10,349 nt of DNA, taken from assembly GCA_021817875.1 (NCBI GenBank), contig JAKAFQ010000111.1, positions 1 to 10,349 of the forward strand. The letters run 5' to 3'. Below, in pieces: positions 5,739 through 10,349 of the stretch. A program made the position numbers and the translations under genes. Each line of letters begins with the position of its first letter. Position 1 is the first letter of the stretch. The stretch comes from Pseudomonadota bacterium (GTDB lineage: Bacteria > Pseudomonadota > Gammaproteobacteria > Steroidobacterales > Steroidobacteraceae). The notes below the pieces were generated by a model. That model was not told the DNA's origin and made no database searches. It was given only the letters and a program-made list of their open reading frames with translations.

Positions 5739-7190
5739 TCAGTTCGGCGCCTGGGACAGTCCAAAACCCAGCCCGCGGTAGCGGTCGGGATTCGTGCGCC
5801 GCAGGTACCAGCCCCGCAGCGCGCCGAGACAGGCCGCGGCCGGCACAGTCGCCGGCAGGAGGATGCGCATCACTCCGGTCGAGCCGGTCAGCACATCGAA
5901 GTGCAGGATCGCCAAGACCAGCACGATGAGCAGCGCCACGGCGGCCACGAGCGGCGCAACCCGCGTGCGCAGCAGCGAACCGCCGCGACGGGCGAAGAAA
6001 CCCGGCACCGAGAGCGAGGCGAGTGCCATGAGCGCGATGACCCCCAGCGTACCGACGTTCGTGAGCCAGGAGAACAGCGTGAGCACCGGGTCAGCGCCTG
6101 CGATGGCGAACAACGACACCAGCACCGCGGCGATGGCGGTCTGCGTCAGCGAGCCGACGTGGGGACTGGCGTGCCGCACATGGGTGTGACCGAGACTCGC
6201 CGGCAGCAGTCCCTCACGGCCGAGAGCGTAAAAGTACCGGGATGCGGCATTGTGAAAGGCCAGCAGACCCGCAAACACGCTGGTGACGAACAGCACGCTC
6301 ATGAGCGCCGAGAGCCAGTGGCCGACGTACTGGTCGGCCATGCCGAACAGGAATCTCGTCGGATCGGACAGCGCACGAAGGTGCGGCAGCAGCTGGCTCG
6401 CCCCCGCCCCCACGACCAGACACCAGAGTGAGAAGGCGTAGAAGCCCCCGATCAGCAGCACCGAAAGATACGTGGCCCGGGGGATCGTACGCTCCGGATC
6501 GCGCGCCTCCTCGCCATAGATGGTAGTCGCTTCGAAGCCCATGAAACCGGCGAAACAGAACAGAATCGCGATCGCCGGCGAGCCGCTCAGCGCCACCGCC
6601 GGTGTGAACGAGACCAGCGTGATGCCATCGGCGCCACCGTGACGGAGAATCGCGATGTCCAGGGTGAGCACCGCCAGATACTCGCCGATCACCAGGATAG
6701 AGAGGATCTTCGCCGACAGGTCGACCTGCCGATAGCCGAGGACGGCCACCGTCGCAACGGCCAGCAGGGCGTAGAGGTACCAGGGCAGGTTGATTCCGGC
6801 ATACTGCAGCAGCAGCATGTGGGCAGCGGTGCCGAACATCCCGTAGATGCCCACCTGCATCGCGTTGTAGGCCACCACCGCCACCATCGCGGCGGCGCCG
6901 CCGGCCAACCCTCCCAGGCCACGCGCGGCGAATGCATAGAACCCGCCTGCCGTCACCACGTGCCGGGCCATCGCCGTATACCCGATGGCGAACACCAGCA
7001 GAATGGCCACGCAGCCGAGCAGCATCGCCGGCATGCCGGCACCGTCGCCGAGCAGCATCCCGACCGGGAACCCCCCCGCAATGGCGACCAAGGGGCCTGC
7101 GGCGGAGACCACGAAGAACGTGACGGCCCCGACACCGAGCGCGCCAGCGCGCAGGCGATGACCCATGCCGGAGTGTTCAGCAGCTTGCAT
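5739..7190 (-). CDS. APC family amino-acid permease
   Basis: A 483-residue inner-membrane transporter of the amino acid-polyamine-organocation superfamily. About twelve hydrophobic segments are visible, beginning with VGAVTFFVVSAAGPLVAIAG (near 20-39), whose glycine-containing unwound helix is where members of this family bind the substrate backbone. The family hallmark after helix 6 is clear: FMGFEATTIYGEEARDPE followed by RTIPRATYLSV. The protein ends with a short basic cytoplasmic tail (RRTNPDRYRGLGF). The ATG at 7190 lacks a good ribosome site; an ATG at 7166 is an alternative that would remove eight residues. It is transcribed away from the AraC-family regulator just upstream. The 21-bp-spaced repeats at 7251-7288 sit in its promoter region, so it is a probable target of that regulator. 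The transported substrate cannot be told from sequence; an amino acid or amine is expected. Confidence 0.92.
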   Translation of the reverse strand: MQAAEHSGMGHRLRAGALGVGAVTFFVVSAAGPLVAIAGGFPVGMLLGDGAGMPAMLLGCVAILLVFAIGYTAMARHVVTAGGFYAFAARGLGGLAGGAAAMVAVVAYNAMQVGIYGMFGTAAHMLLLQYAGINLPWYLYALLAVATVAVLGYRQVDLSAKILSILVIGEYLAVLTLDIAILRHGGADGITLVSFTPAVALSGSPAIAILFCFAGFMGFEATTIYGEEARDPERTIPRATYLSVLLIGGFYAFSLWCLVVGAGASQLLPHLRALSDPTRFLFGMADQYVGHWLSALMSVLFVTSVFAGLLAFHNAASRYFYALGREGLLPASLGHTHVRHASPHVGSLTQTAIAAVLVSLFAIAGADPVLTLFSWLTNVGTLGVIALMALASLSVPGFFARRGGSLLRTRVAPLVAAVALLIVLVLAILHFDVLTGSTGVMRILLPATVPAAACLGALRGWYLRRTNPDRYRGLGFGLSQAPN

Positions 7191-7315
7191 AGAGAAGGCC
7201 GAGCGGATCCAAAGTGAAGGAGGATGATGGATCCAGAAATATGAATTTTGTAGATTGCGCCAAGAATTTTACCGATTGCGCCATAAATCTGGAGTGTTTC
7301 CTCGATTTCCGAAGA
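7191..7315. other. Promoter region of the APC permease
   Basis: A 125-base spacer between the araC-family gene and the permease, both leftward. It is clearly more AT-rich than its flanks. It contains the pair of direct repeats described at 7251-7288. Weak -10-like CATATT (7238-7243, minus strand) and TATTTC (7236-7241, minus strand) follow downstream. No strong -35 is present, as expected for an activator-dependent promoter. Confidence 0.5.
7251..7288 (-). promoter_or_regulatory. Paired direct repeats, 21-bp period, AraC-type binding site candidate
   Basis: The 10-mer GATTGCGCCA occurs exactly at 7253-7262 and again at 7274-7283, 21 bp apart. Comparing 17-base windows (7251-7267 and 7272-7288), 13 of 17 positions match. 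Read on the minus strand, each unit is AT-rich followed by GGCGCAATC. Two half-sites with a 21-bp period are the arrangement classically bound by AraC (araI1-I2). The near edge is 60 bases upstream of the permease start, a reasonable place for activation. Confidence 0.65.
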
Positions 7316-8377
7316 TCAAGATGAGGAACGGGGCTTTCGACGATAGGTCCGGGGTGCCCCACCGGTCCAGGTCTTGAAGGCACGGCTGAGCACTGCAGTA
7401 TCCGCGTATCCCAGGCTGTGTGCGACCGTCGTGACCTGTCGCCTGGGATCGGCCAGCATCGCTTCGGCGCGGCTGCGGCGACACGCCCGGATGAGAACCC
7501 GCAGGGAAGTACCCTCGCGCTCCAGGCGCCGCTGCAGGGTGCGCCCCGACAGACCGAGCACCGCCGCGATGGCCGGGGCGCTGATCGACTGATAGCCCAG
7601 GCGGTTGCGGATCAGGCGCGTGACACGCTCGCTCAACCGTTCCGGCGCCTGGTCCGGCCGCTCCAGTCTCTGCAGCAGGTGCTCGACGTGAGGCGCCAGC
7701 CCGTGATACGCACCCGCGGTGGGCAGATCGAGATCGCAGCGATCGACCAGGATCCGGTTGGACGTGCAGCCGAATTCCACCGGACATCGGAACGCGCGTT
7801 GGTAGAGCCGGCGCGCCGCCGAGGTATCCAGGCCCTCGGGGGCCGCATGCTCGAACTGGATACCGAGGGGAGCCCACTGCCGGGTCAGCGTTCCACGGAA
7901 CAGCCGGCACACCAGTGCGAGGGTGAACTCCGTGTCCTGGCGCCTGGGCCGGATGGTGTCGTCGGAAATCTGATAGACGCACTCCCACACGTCGCCCTTG
8001 GAAACCACCTCGGTAATGGTTCCGCTCTGCCAGGTGCTCGAATAACGCGCCCAGGCGCACAGAGCCTTGCCGAGCGTACCGGCCGCCAGAATGACGATGC
8101 CGAGGGGACCGAACTGCTCTATCCCGACCTCCTGGCCGAGCCGTAACCCAAAGAAGGGATCGCGCGCCAATCGCGCAGCATTTTCGAAAACCGCGACGTA
8201 CTGGCGAAGGTCCTGTTCCGAATACGGATCGGCGAGCTGGCCCGGCTGGATATGTCCTTCGAGCAATTGATCGATCGGAAGGTTGCGGCTGGCCAGCCCG
8301 TCCAAAATCAGCGAGAGAACATTCGCCCGGATCGTCGCCGCGCCTGCCGAAGAATTGATAATCGCATCGGATATCAA
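7316..8377 (-). CDS. AraC family transcriptional regulator with arabinose-binding-type N-terminal domain
   Basis: A 353-residue DNA-binding regulator. The N-terminal two thirds (about 20-200) fit the Arabinose_bd domain (PF12625 type) found in OruR/ArgR-like regulators: LEGHIQPGQLADPYS, FFGLRLGQEVGIEQFGPLG, then helices and strands to RAFRCPVEFG. The C-terminal 100 residues carry two helix-turn-helix units: SAPAIAAVLGLSGRTLQRRL (266-285) and VAHSLGYADTAVLSRAFK (318-335), ending with TGGAPRTYRR. The frame is open to a TTG at 8410, but that codon lies inside the predicted promoter. I chose the TTG at 8377 because GAGG lies 8 bases upstream. It is transcribed toward the APC permease, with similar paired repeats before both genes, so it probably controls itself and the permease. 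The effector may be the transported compound; this is inference. Confidence 0.9.
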   Translation of the reverse strand: MISDAIINSSAGAATIRANVLSLILDGLASRNLPIDQLLEGHIQPGQLADPYSEQDLRQYVAVFENAARLARDPFFGLRLGQEVGIEQFGPLGIVILAAGTLGKALCAWARYSSTWQSGTITEVVSKGDVWECVYQISDDTIRPRRQDTEFTLALVCRLFRGTLTRQWAPLGIQFEHAAPEGLDTSAARRLYQRAFRCPVEFGCTSNRILVDRCDLDLPTAGAYHGLAPHVEHLLQRLERPDQAPERLSERVTRLIRNRLGYQSISAPAIAAVLGLSGRTLQRRLEREGTSLRVLIRACRRSRAEAMLADPRRQVTTVAHSLGYADTAVLSRAFKTWTGGAPRTYRRKPRSSS

Positions 8378-8389
8378 GGAATTCGCCTC

Positions 8390-8427
8390 ATATTTGGCGC
8401 GTATTATCAAATAATAGGCGCATTATG
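8390..8427 (+). promoter_or_regulatory. Second pair of 21-bp-spaced GGCGC half-sites at the araC promoter
   Basis: GGCGC occurs at 8396-8400 and 8417-8421, 21 bp apart. Aligned 17-base units start at 8390 and 8411. Both begin with AT and have AT-rich flanks around GGCGC, as do both units of the permease pair read on the minus strand (common form ATWNWWGGCGCRWW). The site covers the predicted -10 and reaches into the -35 of the araC-like gene, fitting autoregulation. The half-sites are oriented rightward here. Confidence 0.55.
8397..8421. promoter_or_regulatory. Imperfect palindrome, 11-bp arms
   Basis: GCGCGTATTAT (8397-8407) and ATAATAGGCGC (8411-8421) pair around CAA with one mismatch (8401/8417). 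The palindrome overlaps the GGCGC pair and the araC -10 box. Together they look like a compound operator. Confidence 0.5.
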
Positions 8428-8430
8428 CAA
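8403..8430 (-). promoter_or_regulatory. Sigma-70-like promoter of the araC-family gene
   Basis: On the minus strand, TTGCAT (8425-8430) and GATAAT (8403-8408) are separated by 16 bases, matching the -35 and -10 consensus at 4/6 and 5/6. Transcription would begin near 8396, just before the TTG start at 8377 with its GAGG. This rules against the longer reading frame from 8410. Confidence 0.6.
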
Positions 8431-8832
8431 TACATTTACATCCATGGATCGGAGACGATAGTAAAGTGACTCATCCGGATGGCCGGAGGGTGATGTCCGG
8501 ACGGCTTGGCCGACTCTGCGATGGATTCGTGTCTTGGGCTGTCTTGACTGTGGAGCATGCAGGGTCCGGCGTCACAGCCGGTGGCACGCTCAATCAGGGC
8601 CCGTCTGTCGCGGCCGGGCGGTCGCTCGGGGCACACGCCGACCCCCACGGGTTCGGCCGGTCGAGGCAGGATGGCACTGCGGCAGCGGCTCCCGTCACGC
8701 TGAAACGCGCAGCCGCCGCAGTTTTTTCCGGGATCGCCTGCCCATCCTGTCACATGGGATTGTTACTTGCCAATACGCAGGGGCGAGAGGACGATCACGA
8801 CTGGGATTCATTCTCCATACGCCCTTCCGGCC
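8431..8832 (+). other. Long untranslated region before moeA, no clear gene
   Basis: About 400 bases with no convincing protein gene. It holds two perfect 10-bp palindromes, ATCCATGGAT (8440-8449) and CATCCGGATG (8472-8481). A small hairpin CCGGA/TCCGG lies at 8483-8500, and a terminator-like hairpin at 8677-8727. A cysteine-containing open frame from a GTG at 8753 to 8436 on the minus strand lacks a ribosome site and recognisable family. The rightward promoter of moeA was not located. The stretch could be a structured leader, an independent small RNA with its terminator, or simply spacer. Confidence 0.45.
8677..8727 (+). terminator. Intrinsic terminator-like hairpin upstream of moeA
   Basis: CTGCGGC (8677-8683) pairs perfectly with GCCGCAG (8715-8721), and six T residues follow at once (8722-8727). 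Inner partial pairing (GC/GC and GC/GC with mismatches) extends the stem. The loop is large, about 19-31 bases, which weakens the call. Read rightward it would stop transcription 105 bases before moeA, as an attenuator or as the end of a short RNA. Confidence 0.5.
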
Positions 8833-10050
8833 ATGTCGACGACCAACGGGTTGACCACGCCGCGCCTCGCCGAAGAGATGATCTTCTCGAGGATGCGATG
8901 CATGCCGATCGAGGCTCTGCCGCTCAGCGAATGCGTCGGCGGTACCTTGCGCGAGAAGGTGTGCGCGGAACGCGATCAACCGCCGTTCGACCGCGTGGCG
9001 ATGGACGGCATCGCCGGCGACAGCGACACCTGGCGCCGCGGCGAGCGGCGCCTGAGACTTCAGGGTGTACAGGCGGCCGGCGCACCGCAGGGCACGCTCG
9101 CCCGCACGGACCACGCCATCGAGGTCATGACCGGCGCGATCCTGCCGGTCGGCTGCGATTGCGTGGTGCCGGTCGAGCAGATCGACATTGCCGACGGTTA
9201 CGCCACGATCCGGTCTTCTGCGGACCTGACGCCGTTTCACAACGTGCACCGGCGTGGCAGCGATGCCCGCCAGGGCTCGCTGCTGCTCGATTCCGGCACC
9301 CGCCTGCGGGCACCGGAAATCGCGGTCGCCGCCTCGGCGGGCCTGGCGCAGGTGTGCGTCAGCCGTCAGCCGTCCATCGCCGTCATCTCGACCGGCGATG
9401 AGCTGGTCGAGCCCGGCGAGCCGATCGCGGACTTTCAGGTGCGTCGCTCGAATGCGTACGCGATCGCCGCGGCGCTCGTGCAGCGCGGGCTGACCCGCGT
9501 CGCCCAGGATCACATCCGCGACGACGAGGTGATGCTCGCCGAGCGCCTCGCACTGCATCTGCGCACCCACGACATTCTGGTGCTGAGCGGCGGCGTCTCG
9601 ATGGGACGATTCGATCTCGTGCCGAAGATTCTGCAGCAGCTCGGTGTCGAGCAGGTGTTTCACCGGATCGCCCAGCGCCCCGGCGCGCCGATGTGGTTCG
9701 GCACCGGACCGGCGGGCCAGGCAGTGTTTGGTCTGCCGGGCAATCCGGTCTCGACGCTGATCTGCCTGGTCCGTTACGTGATGCCGGCGATCGAGTTTTC
9801 CATGGGCGCCAGGCGCAACGCGCCGGAGCGCCTGGCGCTCGCCGCGCCGGTCACCGTGCACGGTCCACGCGCTTACTTCCTGCCGGTCTGCATCGAACCC
9901 GACGAGTCCGGCCGGCCCTGGGTCCGGCCGCGGCCGACGAACGGCTCCGGAGATTTCCTGAGTCTCACCGAAACCGAGGGGTTCGTCGAACTGCCGCCGG
10001 GCCCGAACGCCTGTCCGCAGGGCTTCGTCGCCACAGTCTACCGCTGGTAA
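8833..10050 (+). CDS. moeA: Molybdopterin molybdenumtransferase MoeA
   Basis: A 405-residue enzyme that inserts molybdate into adenylylated molybdopterin, the last step of molybdenum cofactor synthesis in the cytoplasm. Motifs in order: [13 protein letters not shown] with Asp58; [17 protein letters not shown] (99-115); [12 protein letters not shown] (186-197) with Glu190; [12 protein letters not shown] (252-263) with Asp261; GLPGNPVS (300-307); and the C-terminal beta domain ending TVYRW. Length is normal for MoeA. The acidic active-site residues are present, but the basic cluster differs: the positions of E. coli Lys275 and Lys279 are Arg278 and Arg282, and KPGKP has become RPGAP. Serine before AMDG is Val. 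The ATG at 8833 is the only good start, but no clear ribosome site precedes it; an in-frame TTG at 8767 would add 22 residues with no domain match. moaA follows after 11 bases, so they form one operon. Confidence 0.95.
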   Translation: MSTTNGLTTPRLAEEMIFSRMRCMPIEALPLSECVGGTLREKVCAERDQPPFDRVAMDGIAGDSDTWRRGERRLRLQGVQAAGAPQGTLARTDHAIEVMTGAILPVGCDCVVPVEQIDIADGYATIRSSADLTPFHNVHRRGSDARQGSLLLDSGTRLRAPEIAVAASAGLAQVCVSRQPSIAVISTGDELVEPGEPIADFQVRRSNAYAIAAALVQRGLTRVAQDHIRDDEVMLAERLALHLRTHDILVLSGGVSMGRFDLVPKILQQLGVEQVFHRIAQRPGAPMWFGTGPAGQAVFGLPGNPVSTLICLVRYVMPAIEFSMGARRNAPERLALAAPVTVHGPRAYFLPVCIEPDESGRPWVRPRPTNGSGDFLSLTETEGFVELPPGPNACPQGFVATVYRW

Positions 10051-10061
10051 TCAGACCGATC

Positions 10062-10349
10062 ATGAGCAACAACGTACATCCCATTGGCGGGCAGCTGCAG
10101 CCGCTCGACCGGCTCGGACGACCATTGCGCGATCTGCGCATCTCGGTGATGGACCGATGCAATTTCCGCTGCCTGTACTGCATGCCGAAGGACGCCTACC
10201 ACGACGGCTACCGGTTCCTCGAGTCACAGAAACGCCTGTCGTTCCCGGAGATCGTGCGCGTTTCCCGGCTGTTCGCCGGCCTCGGGGTGCGCAAGCTGCG
10301 GCTCACCGGCGGCGAGCCGCTGCTGCGGGCCAATCTCGGCGACCTGGTC
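10062..10349 (+). CDS. moaA: GTP 3',8-cyclase MoaA, 5' part only
   Basis: The first 96 residues of MoaA, the radical SAM enzyme that with MoaC converts GTP to cyclic pyranopterin monophosphate, the first step of molybdenum cofactor synthesis. Visible features are [17 protein letters not shown], whose Cys33, Cys37 and Cys40 bind the SAM [4Fe-4S] cluster (CX3CX2C), and the SAM-binding motif [10 protein letters not shown] (80-89) with Gly83-Gly84-Glu85. The usual Thr before the DRC is Met30. The second C-terminal iron-sulfur cluster lies beyond the window edge. The ATG at 10062 is 11 bases after the moeA stop; its ribosome site is weak, so translation may depend on ribosomes finishing moeA. Having both first-step and last-step genes together indicates a molybdenum cofactor operon continuing to the right. 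Confidence 0.95.
   Translation, partial: MSNNVHPIGGQLQPLDRLGRPLRDLRISVMDRCNFRCLYCMPKDAYHDGYRFLESQKRLSFPEIVRVSRLFAGLGVRKLRLTGGEPLLRANLGDLV

Noticed and set aside
7205..7234. Two GGATCC palindromes upstream of the permease
   Set aside because: Six-base palindromes are common, and no further symmetry surrounds them.
8466..9401. Plus-strand frame from a GTG running through the moeA leader into moeA
   Set aside because: Most of it overlaps moeA in another frame; the part before moeA has no family resemblance and no ribosome site.
8695..9861. Minus-strand open frame opposite moeA
   Set aside because: It overlaps the unmistakable moeA gene and has no recognisable motif.
1..10349. CRISPR arrays, insertion sequences, tRNA or rRNA genes, phage modules
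   Set aside because: No spaced repeat arrays, transposase motifs, terminal repeats or RNA gene signatures were seen on either strand.

Overview
The window is GC-rich chromosomal DNA with tightly packed genes, short AT-rich intergenic promoters and ATGA/TTGA gene overlaps. Gene content (ModA-like binding protein, DsrE-like protein, AraC regulator with an arabinose-binding-type domain, APC permease, moeA-moaA) suggests a proteobacterium, probably a gammaproteobacterium. That placement is inference. I see no phage, insertion sequence, CRISPR, tRNA or rRNA.

Layout, left to right. (1) 1-1269, minus strand: a secreted DsrE/DsrF-like protein followed by a ModA-like periplasmic binding protein that runs off the left edge. 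Two adjacent perfect inverted repeats (1328-1376) lie in the AT-rich DNA upstream. (2) 1546-3677, minus strand: a DUF1801 (YdhG-like) protein, then the ATPase and permease of an ABC-2 type exporter. The permease appears to start at a TTG overlapping the ATPase stop. (3) 3873-5656, plus strand: an unusual fold-type I PLP aminotransferase and a small NAD(P)-binding reductase, overlapping by ATGA. (4) 5739-8377, minus strand: an APC amino-acid permease and, upstream of it, an AraC-family regulator. (5) 8833-10349, plus strand: moeA and the start of moaA, for molybdenum cofactor synthesis, behind a 400-base leader with a terminator-like hairpin.

The most informative non-coding signal is a set of four similar half-sites with a GGCGC core. 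They form two pairs, each with a 21-bp period. One pair lies upstream of the permease and the other overlaps the predicted araC promoter. This suggests that the AraC protein controls both its own gene and the permease. The second point of interest is the leader of moeA, which could be an attenuator. The aminotransferase has Met at two positions that are normally Asn and Tyr in PLP binding. No wholly new multi-gene system is evident. Most of the window is ordinary metabolism and transport with some distinctive regulatory structure.
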